This document shows, in pieces, positions 7,770 through 16,447 of a DNA stretch of 64,000 nt. Both the position numbers and the translations under genes were made by a program. How positions within the stretch are numbered: position 1 is the first letter of the stretch; every line of letters starts with the position of its first letter. Under the pieces are notes generated by a model. It made no database searches and was not told the origin of the DNA. It was given only the letters and a program-made list of their open reading frames with translations. Origin of the DNA: an uncultured Polaribacter sp. (GTDB lineage: Bacteria > Bacteroidota > Bacteroidia > Flavobacteriales > Flavobacteriaceae); assembly GCA_943788045.1 (NCBI GenBank), contig CALSOT010000002.1:738310-802309 (forward strand), read 5' to 3'.

Positions 7770-8872
7770 TTAGTTCAAATCTAAACGAATTCCCATAGAA
7801 ATATTTCTAGTACTTGTTTTTTTGAAAAGTGGGTTTAAATCATATTTCACATAAAAACTAGTAGATTTATAGCCTAAATAAGCACTTAAACCATAATTTA
7901 TAGTGTTCATATTAAAGTTGTTTTTTTGCATCACTTCTTGGTCAACGCCATTTACATCTGTATAGTTAAGGTATTGTCTTGTTCCTAACTTAAAACCGGT
8001 AAAACCACCAAGCCCTATGCGAAAAGGCTTATTTTTTCGGCCTGATTTTCTACTATTTGAATGTTTACTGTTTTTGGATAAATCCCATTCAAAATGGATG
8101 GGAAAATTCATTTGTACATGACGTAATCTACTTTCTGTTAATTGATTATCAAAAACTTGTATTTCTGTGATATCATCTTTTTTTATGTGATATTGATTTT
8201 TATCTAACCTTAAATTATTCCAAAGAAAAGAAATACCATATTTAAAATATAAAGATCCTGGTTTTTTATTTATTCGAGTTTTCCAAGTCCAACCTACTTC
8301 ATAAAAACGCGATTTCCATAGTTTATATTCCGAGTTGTTTAAAGACTTTATTTGTCCGTCTTCTAAAACATTATTTACACCCATTGCAAATACAAATTGT
8401 GTGGTTGTCCTTTTATTTTTTTTATGTTTTTATTCTTGATAGAATCTTGTTTAGATGCATTAACACTTTCTCTATTATTAATTTTTAGGTGAAACGTTTT
8501 ATTACCAACAGTAAACGTATTGTTATCAACTTCAGTAACAAGTGTATCTTCAGAACTTGCAATTTTTCCATTTGTTTTATCCTGAACTAGTAATTGCAAC
8601 AAGCGTTCTTGCTCACTTATTAATTTCTCAATTCTTCTTGCGTGATAAGATGCAGCTTCTTTTTTTAAAGTATCTGCAATCGTTTTTGTCATTTCTTTTT
8701 TCTCTATTTTTTTATCAATAGAAATAACTTTTAGTTTTAAAGAATCTTTTTGAGTTTTTGTAATATGTTCTATTCTTTTAGATATTTTACTTACTTCTTG
8801 CTCAAATGTTTTTTCTTGAGAAAGGGCAATAGTTGTAATAAACAACACTAATATTAGTAGTATTCTTTTCAT
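7770..8872 (-). pseudogene. Outer-membrane beta-barrel protein, split by an apparent -1 frameshift at an A8 run
   Basis: Two overlapping reading frames make one protein. The first (8872 to 8375) has a signal peptide MKRILLILVLFITTIALSQ and then a charged coiled-coil-like region (residues about 20-110). The second (start of open frame upstream of 8384, to 7770) reads TTTQFVFAMGVNNVLEDG and then alternating strands ending in IRLDLN, a typical barrel C-terminus. Relatives that I recall read straight through this junction as one protein of about 360 residues. The frames can be joined by a one-base backward shift at the run of eight A residues at 8416-8423, read ATA-AAA-AAA-ATA, giving KKNKRTTTQFVFA. 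This is either a broken gene, a slippage site or a missing base. It follows the sigma/anti-sigma pair by 113 bp and may be its target. Confidence 0.8.
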
Positions 8873-8985
8873 TTTGTGTGTTTTAAAATAATGTTATTTT
8901 GTTAAATTTTTTAGATTGAGGAAGAAAATACAAAGTAATCTAACCATCGATCATAAGGTTGCTTTATGCTGCGTAATTACATTTA

Positions 8986-9792
8986 CTAATCATTTCTGCT
9001 TGCAAGGACAGTAGCAAAATTAGAAACCCTTCTTTTAATAGATTTTAAGAAATTATTTTCAAAATCTTCTTCACCAATAGTACGTTCTACTTCAGCCAAA
9101 ATAGTATTTGGGTTTATGTTAATATTCTTTTTTTGAAGCTCACTTTTAATTGTTTTTATTACCTCTTCTCTTGTCAAATTATGTTTTGCATAATATGCTT
9201 TTACTTCTTTTGATGAGTGTGTTACCGCGAATAACAAATCATCACTATTAATCTTAATTTTACTATTTGGGTCTTGTTTAAAAATATTTTCTTTTATAAT
9301 TTTCACCTTCGTCGGATGTTCATTCTTGTGCTCATCAAGTTTTGCAATGATGGTTTTATTATTTTTTGAAGAAATACCAGCTGTAGTCATTGGTTTTTTA
9401 AATTTCTTTTTCGTCGGAATAATGTTTTTATTATTTTTAATTTTAACTTGCTTTTTCTCTAACTCATAAACCTTTACCATTGCTTTTTCAATCGGCACTT
9501 CATTAAGAAATTGTTCTATTTTTTGATCAATCTCATTTGTATCAATTTTAGTATGAACGATAATATCATTAATTTTAATTTCTTCTTTATCAGATGATAA
9601 AAGCTTAAATCCGATTGAAACTAATAATAAAATACTTGCTGCAGCACTTATGTAAAAAAACCAACCTCTTTTTTTTTGCTTTGATTGTTCATCTAATTGA
9701 ATTGATAAACGCTCCCAAGCAGAAACTGATGGCTCAAAAGTTCTGTTTTGTAACTTTTTCTTTATGTGGTTGTCTAATTTATTTGTTTTCAT
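8986..9792 (-). CDS. Membrane protein encoded after the ECF sigma factor, probable anti-sigma factor
   Basis: A 268-residue protein with a cytoplasmic N-terminus of about 42 residues (KLDNHIKKKLQNRTFEPSVSAWERL), one transmembrane segment at about 46-63 (FFYISAAASILLLVSIGF) and a long basic, Lys/Ile-rich periplasmic part. The N-terminal motif, in which a short helix precedes sAWERLs, is common in Bacteroidota anti-sigma-like proteins. Its start overlaps the sigma factor by 14 bp, so the two are translationally coupled. I infer it restrains that sigma factor; no classical zinc-binding HxxxCxxC anti-sigma motif is seen, so the mode of binding is open. Confidence 0.7.
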   Translation of the reverse strand: MKTNKLDNHIKKKLQNRTFEPSVSAWERLSIQLDEQSKQKKRGWFFYISAAASILLLVSIGFKLLSSDKEEIKINDIIVHTKIDTNEIDQKIEQFLNEVPIEKAMVKVYELEKKQVKIKNNKNIIPTKKKFKKPMTTAGISSKNNKTIIAKLDEHKNEHPTKVKIIKENIFKQDPNSKIKINSDDLLFAVTHSSKEVKAYYAKHNLTREEVIKTIKSELQKKNININPNTILAEVERTIGEEDFENNFLKSIKRRVSNFATVLASRND

Positions 9793-10339
9793 GAATTGTT
9801 GTATTCATTTTGTAATAATTTTCTTGCAATAATTTACGTGCTTTAAATAATTGCGATTTTGATGTACTAACAGAAATTCCTAATTTATCTGCAATTTCTA
9901 AATGTTTATATCCTTCGATGGCGAATAAATTAAACACCAGTTTATAACCTTCGGGTAATTTATCTATTAATTTTTGAATATCTTTTACAGATGTATTTTC
10001 TAAACTTTCTATAGCTGCATCGTTAAAAATATACTCTTCATCAGATAAATCTAACAAGTTCTTTTTACGTAGATAAGAAATACAGGTGTTCACCATAATT
10101 CTACGAATCCAACCTTCAAAACTACCTTGGTGTTTAAAAGTATGTAAATTGGTGAAAACCTTTAAAAAACCTTGTAGCATTAAATCTTCGGCATGATGCA
10201 TATCTTTAACATATTGTCTACAAACTGCCAACATTTTAGGTGAATGCTGTTCAAACAATTGTTTTTGTGCTTCCCTATTATTGTCTATCGCTTTTTTAAT
10301 GAGCGATTTTTGTTTGTTATGCAATGGAATAATTTTCAA
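9779..10339 (-). CDS. ECF-type RNA polymerase sigma factor
   Basis: A 186-residue sigma-70 family protein of the extracytoplasmic-function group. Region 2 spans about 28-95 (FEQHSPKMLAVCRQYVKDMHHAEDLMLQGFLKVF, then GSFEGWIRRIMVN), region 4 about 125-175 (LPEGYKLVFNLFAIEGYKHLEIADKLGISVSTSKSQL) with its helix-turn-helix. Regions 1 and 3 are absent, as expected. It likely directs transcription of envelope genes and of its own operon with the downstream membrane protein and barrel gene. A TATATTTG box lies 29 bp upstream. It could be the counterpart of SigP, the ECF partner of PorX in Porphyromonas, but nothing here proves that. Confidence 0.9.
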   Translation of the reverse strand: MKIIPLHNKQKSLIKKAIDNNREAQKQLFEQHSPKMLAVCRQYVKDMHHAEDLMLQGFLKVFTNLHTFKHQGSFEGWIRRIMVNTCISYLRKKNLLDLSDEEYIFNDAAIESLENTSVKDIQKLIDKLPEGYKLVFNLFAIEGYKHLEIADKLGISVSTSKSQLFKARKLLQENYYKMNTTIHENK

Positions 10340-10367
10340 GCCTTTCGTTTCTGTTTTTACTGCCTTA

Positions 10368-10375
10368 CAAATATA
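10368..10375 (-). promoter_or_regulatory. -7 box before the ECF sigma factor gene
   Basis: Minus-strand TATATTTG, exact TAnnTTTG, 29 bp before the sigma factor ATG. A -33 TTG is not visible. Confidence 0.45.
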
Positions 10376-10600
10376 TAGACTACACGTTTTTTAAAAAGGT
10401 TGCCTCGGAAAAAAAATATTTGAAGTATCTCATTCTAATTGCAATAATTTAATTTACAAAATCAAAATAACCTTTTGTTGTTTTAAATTAAAATGGATAC
10501 TATTTTATACATATTATTTTTTAAAACAAATGTTTAAGATATTTAATTTTCGAATTCACTAGAAATGACATTTTATAGTATTTCGCCAGTTGTTTAAAAG

Positions 10601-10633
10601 AAAAAAAGGAATTCAAATTGAATTCCTTTTTTT
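10601..10633 (-). terminator. Terminator of the MacAB-like efflux operon
   Basis: A near-complete palindrome: AAAAAAAGGAATTC faces GAATTCCTTTTTTT across a short AAATT loop. It lies 17 bp past the stop of the adaptor gene and would work in both directions, though only the minus-strand operon ends here. Confidence 0.85.
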
Positions 10634-10649
10634 CTAAAATTAAAAATTT

Positions 10650-11765
10650 TTAATCTTCTTTTTCCTTATCGTCTTTAGAGACTTTATTCCAAATTTTAAT
10701 TTCATCCTCATTAGTAACCCCTTCTAAAACCTCAACATTTACTCCATCAGAAGTTCCTAATTTAAGCATTTTCTTTTCAAAAGTTCCATCAACCATTTTT
10801 ACCTCTACATATGGTTCTTCTGTTTCTTTGTCAAAACGCAATAGCGCCTCTTTAATTGACATTACACTGTCTCTTTTTTCTAAAATAATATTTGCGTTCG
10901 CACTATAACCTGCTCGAATAAAATAATTATTATCTAACGTTACATCTGCTTTGATTTTAAACTGCACAGCACCACCCTCTTCAGTCCCTTTCGGCGCAAT
11001 AAAATTTAATTTCGCAGGGAATTTCTTATTCTCGATTGCTCCGAGAGAAATATCAATAGCAGTGCCATTTACCAATTTACCTACTTCAGACTCGTCTACT
11101 TTTCCTTCAAAAATCATTTGAGTCATGTCTGCAATTGTAGCAATAGTAGTACCTGCATTAAAGTTATTTGATTCTATTACCTGATAACCACGCTTTACCG
11201 GAATTTCCACGATCATACCGGAAGCAGTTGCTCTGATATTTGTATTTGCGGTACTACCATTATCCGCAGTAGATCCTTTCTGAATAATTTCCAAATCAGA
11301 CTGTGCATTTTCTAAGTTCACTTTCGCATTGTCAAACGTCAATTGCGTATTTTCAAAGTCTTGACGAGAAACAACACCTTTCTCAAAAAGACCTTTGGTT
11401 CTGGCAAAGTTATTTTTTGCATTATTGAAAGACAAAGTCGAATTCTTAACCCTTCCCTTTGCACTGTTCAAATTTTGAATATTTGGCACAACCCGAACAG
11501 TGGCTATTAAATCTCCTGCCTTTACTAAAGCACCTTCTTCTAAATATATTTTGTCTATAATTCCTGAAATTTGAGGCTTAATTTCAACTTCTTCCTCAGG
11601 AATTACTTTTCCCGTGGCCACCGTTTTCTTAACAATAGTTGTTTTAAAAGGTGTTTCGGTTTCAAACTGAACAATACTCTTTTTATTCTTTTTCCCGAAA
11701 TAAATAAGTGCTGCTACAAATAAGATTACTATTGTTATTAAAATAAATTTTGCTCTTTTACTCAT
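10650..11765 (-). CDS. HlyD/MacA-family periplasmic adaptor of an ABC efflux system
   Basis: A 371-residue membrane-fusion protein. An N-terminal membrane anchor (about residues 5-22) is followed by a lipoyl half-motif GKVIPEEEVEIKPQISGIIDKIYLEEGALVKAGDLIA (about 53-90), a coiled-coil hairpin (about 100-165, rich in NAK/ENA repeats), the second lipoyl half IRATASGMIVEIPVKRG (about 177-195) and a beta-barrel domain. This is the MacA layout, linking an inner-membrane transporter to an outer-membrane channel. Last gene of the operon, 15 bp after the second permease. No TolC-like gene is in the operon, so the channel must be encoded elsewhere. Confidence 0.9.
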   Translation of the reverse strand: MSKRAKFILITIVILFVAALIYFGKKNKKSIVQFETETPFKTTIVKKTVATGKVIPEEEVEIKPQISGIIDKIYLEEGALVKAGDLIATVRVVPNIQNLNSAKGRVKNSTLSFNNAKNNFARTKGLFEKGVVSRQDFENTQLTFDNAKVNLENAQSDLEIIQKGSTADNGSTANTNIRATASGMIVEIPVKRGYQVIESNNFNAGTTIATIADMTQMIFEGKVDESEVGKLVNGTAIDISLGAIENKKFPAKLNFIAPKGTEEGGAVQFKIKADVTLDNNYFIRAGYSANANIILEKRDSVMSIKEALLRFDKETEEPYVEVKMVDGTFEKKMLKLGTSDGVNVEVLEGVTNEDEIKIWNKVSKDDKEKED

Positions 11766-11780
11766 AATTTGTTGATTGTT

Positions 11781-13025
11781 TTATTCTTCTCTTAAAGCTT
11801 CTATTGGTTTTATAATGGTTGCCATAAAGGCAGGAATCATTCCTATAAGTGTACCTAATACAATCAAAATTGAAAAGGCAATTAGTATGATTGGTATATT
11901 GACTGTTGGATTTACAAGTACAGCGTCATCTCCTTGTCCGAAGAATTTCTCAATAGCATACAATATCAGTGCACCAAAAAAGATACCCAACATACCTGCA
12001 ACCGTAGTTAAAAATACAGATTCAAGTACAACTTGCCTGCGTATTTCAATCGGTGTTGCTCCAATAGCTCTTCTGATACCAATTTCTTTTGTCCGTTCTT
12101 TCACTGTAATCAATAAAATATTTCCAATAGCAAAGACACCAGCGATTAAGGTTGCAATTCCTACAAACCATGTTAAAAATTGCATTCCTGTTAAAAAGCC
12201 AGTAACCTTACCTATTTCATTTCCTAAATTGACACTACCAAAAGCTCTATCATCTTCTGGATGTACTTTGTGCAGGTTCTTAAGAGACAATAAAATATCA
12301 GTTTCCATTTGATTGATATCTACTCCCTCATTAGCTGTAATCATCATCCAATCAATTTTATCTGCTCTATTATAAACTTTTTGAAACGTGGTAAACGGAA
12401 TATAAGCGGCTTCTCCATCAAAGCTAATTGTTGTTGGTGGTTCATAAACACCTACAACTTGATATCCAATATTGTTTATTTTAACATACTCACCTATTGG
12501 GTTGACATTTTTCTCGAACAATTGCTTGTAGATATCCTCTGATATCACGCAAACCTTAGATTTTCTTAAAATATCATTCGTATTGATAAATCGCCCATAA
12601 ATTAGACTCTTTTTCTGAATTTTATCCAATACTGGATAATCTCCACTCACCCTAAAATTACCAGACTTAAAATCTTTAATAATTAAATTATTTGTCTGAC
12701 TTCTTGGAGCTAAAAATTTAATTTCTTCCTTATATTCACTCTTAAGAACCTCAATATCATTAAAGGTCAATCGAAAACGTCTTCCTTTCTGAAACCCCTT
12801 AAAAGGAGTATCTGTAGATTGTGTCCAAATAAAAACACTATTGGTTGCAAAATTTCCAAACAATCTGTTAAAACCATTCTCAATTCCACGTGCTCCGCCC
12901 AAAAGAGCCACTAATAAAAATATCCCCCACCAAACTCCAAGAATTGTAATAAACGTTCTTAATTTATTTTTACGAATGCTTCCATAAATTTCTTGCCAAG
13001 TATCTGAATCAAATAAAAATTTCAT
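11781..13025 (-). CDS. MacB-type ABC transporter permease (second copy)
   Basis: A 414-residue permease. After a short cytoplasmic helix (WQEIYGSIRKNKLRTFITILGVWWGIFLLVALLGG) with the first membrane span come a large periplasmic MacB_PCD domain (about 45-255) and the FtsX-like domain with three spans in the last 130 residues (GIATLIAGVFAIGNILLITVKERTKEIGIRRAIGATP). ERTKEIGIRRAIGA is the conserved loop that contacts the ATPase. Two bp separate it from the first permease. With the other permease it probably forms a heterodimeric mechanotransmission-type exporter. Confidence 0.92.
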   Translation of the reverse strand: MKFLFDSDTWQEIYGSIRKNKLRTFITILGVWWGIFLLVALLGGARGIENGFNRLFGNFATNSVFIWTQSTDTPFKGFQKGRRFRLTFNDIEVLKSEYKEEIKFLAPRSQTNNLIIKDFKSGNFRVSGDYPVLDKIQKKSLIYGRFINTNDILRKSKVCVISEDIYKQLFEKNVNPIGEYVKINNIGYQVVGVYEPPTTISFDGEAAYIPFTTFQKVYNRADKIDWMMITANEGVDINQMETDILLSLKNLHKVHPEDDRAFGSVNLGNEIGKVTGFLTGMQFLTWFVGIATLIAGVFAIGNILLITVKERTKEIGIRRAIGATPIEIRRQVVLESVFLTTVAGMLGIFFGALILYAIEKFFGQGDDAVLVNPTVNIPIILIAFSILIVLGTLIGMIPAFMATIIKPIEALREE

Positions 13026-13027
13026 AA

Positions 13028-14257
13028 TTAATCTGCTCTTAATGCTATAATTGGTTTGATACGTGCGGCCTTTTTTGCTGGTAAAAAACCAGCTATTAAA
13101 CCTGCAATAATTAATGTAAAGGTTGCGCCAATAACAATTTCTGGACTTACACTTGGATCTTTAATAAAGTATGCTTCAAGTGTATCTCCAATAGCACTTA
13201 AAATGTAAGAACCTAAAGAAAGCCCTAAATACCCCGCAATGGTAGTTATTAGTATTGATTCTTGCACCACCATTCCAATAATGGATGACGGTTGTGCTCC
13301 TAATGCTTTACGGATTCCAAATTCTTTAGTACGTTCTTTAATGACAAAAATCATGATATTACTAATCCCAATAATACCAGCAATCAGCGTTCCCGAACCT
13401 ATAAGAATTACTAAAAAATAAAGAACTCCCATGAACTGACCAATCCCTTTGTTAGCCTCTGCCATATTTCGCACTCTAATGGCTCCTTGATCGTCAGGAT
13501 GTATATTCAATCTTGTTCTTAAATCGCGTTCTAGCCTATTTCCAAATGCAACTGCTTCATCTAATGATAAACTCGGATTGTAGCCTAAATTCATTTCACT
13601 GATATAGTCATTATTACCATATAACATTTGCGCTGTTGTCACTGGCATGTATGTCAATCGTTCCTCATTATCACCTCCATCATCAGAGAAAATACCGATA
13701 ATTTTATAAGAAATCCCATTCACATTTACACGTTTGCCTAAGGCTGGTTTTTCTCCAAATATATCTTTCTTCACCAATCTACCTATAACAAGAACTTTCG
13801 ATTTCTCCTTTAAATCTCTTGCATTGATATATCTCCCTTCATCCATAATCGTTTTTTCTAAAAACTGATGGTCAGGATGCACGGCTCTCAAGGTATAATT
13901 GTCTTGCTTTGTTTTGTAAGTAATATTTACATTTTTGTAAATTCTTGCTGTTTGGTATTGAATTTTATCCTCATAAGTTTTCGTTACATAGTCATAATTC
14001 TCATTTTTCAACTGAATTATCCTTCCACTCTGAAGTCCCTTATAAGGTTTGGTTGTTCTTCCAACCCTTACAAACATGGAGTTTTGAGCATCATCTACGA
14101 ATGCACCTTTAAAAGTATTGCTCAATCCATTTACAACTCCAAACAATAGCGTAAACAATAAAATAGCAAATGATATAGTAAAACCCGACATTACAGAACG
14201 TAATTTATTTTTACTAATGCTTTGAAAAATTTCTCTCCAACGATCTAAATCAAACAT
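13028..14257 (-). CDS. MacB-type ABC transporter permease (first copy)
   Basis: A 409-residue permease of the same architecture as its neighbour: an N-terminal span in MSGFTISFAILLFTLLFGVVNGL, a periplasmic MacB_PCD domain, then the FtsX domain with IKERTKEFGIRKALGAQPSSI and two further spans, ending with ARIKPIIALRAD. The two permeases share the conserved C-terminal pattern IKPIxALR and probably arose by duplication. It starts 2 bp after the ATPase. Substrate cannot be inferred from sequence; relatives handle peptides, lipoproteins or antibiotics. Confidence 0.92.
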   Translation of the reverse strand: MFDLDRWREIFQSISKNKLRSVMSGFTISFAILLFTLLFGVVNGLSNTFKGAFVDDAQNSMFVRVGRTTKPYKGLQSGRIIQLKNENYDYVTKTYEDKIQYQTARIYKNVNITYKTKQDNYTLRAVHPDHQFLEKTIMDEGRYINARDLKEKSKVLVIGRLVKKDIFGEKPALGKRVNVNGISYKIIGIFSDDGGDNEERLTYMPVTTAQMLYGNNDYISEMNLGYNPSLSLDEAVAFGNRLERDLRTRLNIHPDDQGAIRVRNMAEANKGIGQFMGVLYFLVILIGSGTLIAGIIGISNIMIFVIKERTKEFGIRKALGAQPSSIIGMVVQESILITTIAGYLGLSLGSYILSAIGDTLEAYFIKDPSVSPEIVIGATFTLIIAGLIAGFLPAKKAARIKPIIALRAD

Positions 14258-14259
14258 AC

Positions 14260-14973
14260 TTATACTGCTTTAATTGCCTCTTTTACTTGGTTATTTACAG
14301 TTGTCAACTCATCGCTAATAATAACTCCATCTTTTAAGCGAACAATTCTTTTTGTCTGCTCTGCCACTTCCTCCTCGTGGGTAATTACAAAAACAGTCAT
14401 TCCTTCATTGTTAATATCTCTCAACAAATCCATCACATTGTCTGTTGTTGTTGAATCCAAAGCTCCAGTAGGTTCGTCGGCCAAAACAACTTTCGGTTTT
14501 GTTACTAGAGCTCTCGCAATTGCAACACGCTGTTTTTGTCCACCAGATAATTCATTTGGTAAATGATTTGCCCAATCTTTCAACCCTACTTTTTCTAAAT
14601 AATCTAAGGCTATTTTTAAGCGTTCTTTTCTCTTAACTCCCTTATAATATAGAGGCAATGCCACATTTTCTAAAGCTGTCTTGTATGAAATTAAATTGAA
14701 TGATTGAAAAACAAAACCTAAAAATTTATTTCTTAATATGGCGGCCTTTTTTTCATTTAAATTTTTTATCAACTGTCCATTTAAAAAATAATTTCCTTCA
14801 TCATGTTCATCTAACAAACCAACAATATTTAATAAGGTGGATTTACCAGAACCAGAAGATCCCATAATAGAAACGAATTCACCTTCCTTAATATGTAAAT
14901 CGATTCCTTTAAGAACATGGAGAGAATCTTTACCTATTGGATAAGATTTATGTAGTTTTTCAATTTTTATCAT
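14260..14973 (-). CDS. ABC transporter ATP-binding protein (MacB/LolD type)
   Basis: A 237-residue ATPase with Walker A GSSGSGKST (about 38-46), Q-loop FQSFNLI, signature LSGGQKQR (about 142-149), Walker B VVLADEPTGALDS and switch histidine in FVITHEEE. The sequence, including DEPTGALDS, places it in the MacB/LolD/FtsE group. It lacks a fused permease domain because the permeases are separate genes here. First gene of the four-gene operon ATPase-permease-permease-adaptor on the minus strand, with intergenic gaps of 2, 2 and 15 bp. Confidence 0.95.
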   Translation of the reverse strand: MIKIEKLHKSYPIGKDSLHVLKGIDLHIKEGEFVSIMGSSGSGKSTLLNIVGLLDEHDEGNYFLNGQLIKNLNEKKAAILRNKFLGFVFQSFNLISYKTALENVALPLYYKGVKRKERLKIALDYLEKVGLKDWANHLPNELSGGQKQRVAIARALVTKPKVVLADEPTGALDSTTTDNVMDLLRDINNEGMTVFVITHEEEVAEQTKRIVRLKDGVIISDELTTVNNQVKEAIKAV

Positions 14974-15153
14974 AGAAATTAAATTTATAGCTAAAATAAT
15001 TACTGCTGTTAATTGCTCTTGCTAATATTTTGTTAAAACAAATATTCATTTTATCTAAGCTTAACAATAAGACGTTTAATTAAAATAAATGTTACAAGAA
15101 ATATAAAAAAAAGATAAAGTACATTTGTCTCTTCAAATTTTGAATTTATAATA

Positions 15154-15570
15154 ATGATGGATATACCAAAAAACAAAAAGATTATTTTATTTGATGGTAT
15201 TTGTAATTTATGCAATGATGTTGTACTAAAAGTTATTAAGTACGATAAAAAAAACATTTTTTTATTTAGTTCATTACAATCAAAAATAGGAAAAGAAATT
15301 ACAGATCATTTGGGAATTGACATTTCTAAAATTGATTCCATAATTTTATATGAACCAGGTGTTTCTTATGATATAAAGTCCACTGCTGCTTTAAAAATTT
15401 TGCAAGATTTTAGCGGAATTTGGAATCTCTTTTCAATTTTATTATTGCTTCCGGAAGGTTTTAGAAATTTGATATATGACTATATTGCAAAAAATCGATA
15501 TAAATGGTTTGGAAAAAAAGAAAAATGCATGATACCAACACCAGAATTAAAAGAGAAATTTTTAGATTAA
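15154..15570 (+). CDS. DCC-family thiol-disulfide oxidoreductase-like protein (DUF393)
   Basis: A 138-residue protein with the family motif FDGICNLCN (D14, C17, C20), which gives the DCC name (DxxCxxC), plus YDIKSTAALKIL and a C-terminal YKWFGKKEKCMIPTPE. The family has a thioredoxin-like fold; biochemical roles are poorly defined. The start used is the first ATG (MMDIPKNKK); the second ATG one codon on is equally possible. Divergent from the ABC operon; HAD phosphatase follows 48 bp downstream in the same direction. Confidence 0.85.
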   Translation: MMDIPKNKKIILFDGICNLCNDVVLKVIKYDKKNIFLFSSLQSKIGKEITDHLGIDISKIDSIILYEPGVSYDIKSTAALKILQDFSGIWNLFSILLLLPEGFRNLIYDYIAKNRYKWFGKKEKCMIPTPELKEKFLD

Positions 15571-15618
15571 AGCCTCACAAATTGACAAACTAATTTAACA
15601 CAACACTTAATAGATTTA

Positions 15619-16281
15619 ATGAAAACAAACTTACCAAAAGCAATAAAATGTGTCATTTTTGACATGGATGGTGTAATTATAGATTCTGAAGAGATCCATA
15701 AAAAAGCTTATTACGAAACCTTTACTTCTATTGGAGTTGATGTTTCTGATGAATTGTACAAAACCTTAACAGGATCTTCTACAATTAATGCTTTTCAGAG
15801 GTTAGTATCACATTTTAAGTTAGATTTAGATCCTAAAGAGTTGGTTTTAAATAAAAGAAAGAGATATGTAAACTTCTTTGAAAATGATCCGAATTTACAT
15901 TTAGTAAAAGGTGTTGAAGAGTTGGTAAAACATTGTTATAACAAAGGTTTGACTTTAGTTTTAGCTTCTTCTTCTGCGATGGTTAATATTGATAGAGTTT
16001 TTAATAGATTTGATTTAAATAAATATTTTACTGCTAAAATTAGTGGTGCAGATTTAGCGGAATCAAAGCCACATCCAGAAATTTTTGAAAAAGCAGCTAT
16101 TTTAGGAAATGCGCCCAAAGAAAACTGTATTGTTATAGAAGATTCAGATAATGGTATAAAATCAGCAAATGATGCAGGCATTTTTGTCGTCGGCTTCAAA
16201 AATCCAATGGCAGAAGATCAAACTTTAAAAGGAGCTGATTTTATTATTAATAATTTTAAACGATTGAGAAAACTTATCTAA
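15619..16281 (+). CDS. HAD-superfamily hydrolase, beta-phosphoglucomutase-like
   Basis: A 220-residue HAD-IA protein. Motif I is DMDGVIIDSE with nucleophile D15 and D17, motif II is the ASSS stretch (about 117-120), motif III is the lysine in ESKPHPEIF and motif IV is IEDSDNGIKSA. An alpha-helical cap lies between motifs I and II (about 22-90). The sequence resembles beta-phosphoglucomutase and sugar phosphatases such as YniC; which substrate is used cannot be decided. The downstream perfect palindrome at 16392-16429 can terminate it. Confidence 0.88.
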   Translation: MKTNLPKAIKCVIFDMDGVIIDSEEIHKKAYYETFTSIGVDVSDELYKTLTGSSTINAFQRLVSHFKLDLDPKELVLNKRKRYVNFFENDPNLHLVKGVEELVKHCYNKGLTLVLASSSAMVNIDRVFNRFDLNKYFTAKISGADLAESKPHPEIFEKAAILGNAPKENCIVIEDSDNGIKSANDAGIFVVGFKNPMAEDQTLKGADFIINNFKRLRKLI

Positions 16282-16391
16282 AATAGCAGGTGTTTTTACT
16301 CTTCATTTTTTAATTTTTTGAAAAAAAACAATCCTAACTCCGATTACAACTCATTGCGGTAACAACATAAACTTTTTAATTTATCCAAAAT

Positions 16392-16429
16392 AAAAAAAGA
16401 GCTTGAATTTAAATTCAAGCTCTTTTTTT
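16392..16429. terminator. Bidirectional terminator between the HAD phosphatase and the DEAH helicase
   Basis: A perfect 38-base palindrome: the left arm AAAAAAAGAGCTTGAATTT is the exact reverse complement of the right arm. It separates two convergent genes, giving poly-T on either strand. Confidence 0.93.
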
Positions 16430-16447
16430 GTAATCTATTTTTACATA

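Larger units (their letters stand above)
10340..10649. other. Intergenic region between the sigma factor and efflux operons
   Basis: It holds the sigma factor promoter box at 10368-10375 and the efflux operon terminator at 10601-10633. The A/T-rich bases between them show no open frame, repeat or RNA structure that I can identify. Confidence 0.6.

Noticed and set aside
11776-12312. 178-codon plus-strand open frame across the second ABC permease
   Set aside because: It is antisense to a well-conserved permease and its protein has no recognisable pattern; a long antisense frame is a side effect of codon use.
12309-14149. Several 60-93-codon plus-strand frames inside the ABC permease genes
   Set aside because: All are antisense to conserved coding sequence and lack any family resemblance.
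15051-15257. Minus-strand hydrophobic 68-codon frame
   Set aside because: It overlaps the start of the DCC protein gene, which has a clear motif; the hydrophobicity results from complement of Lys/Asn-rich code.
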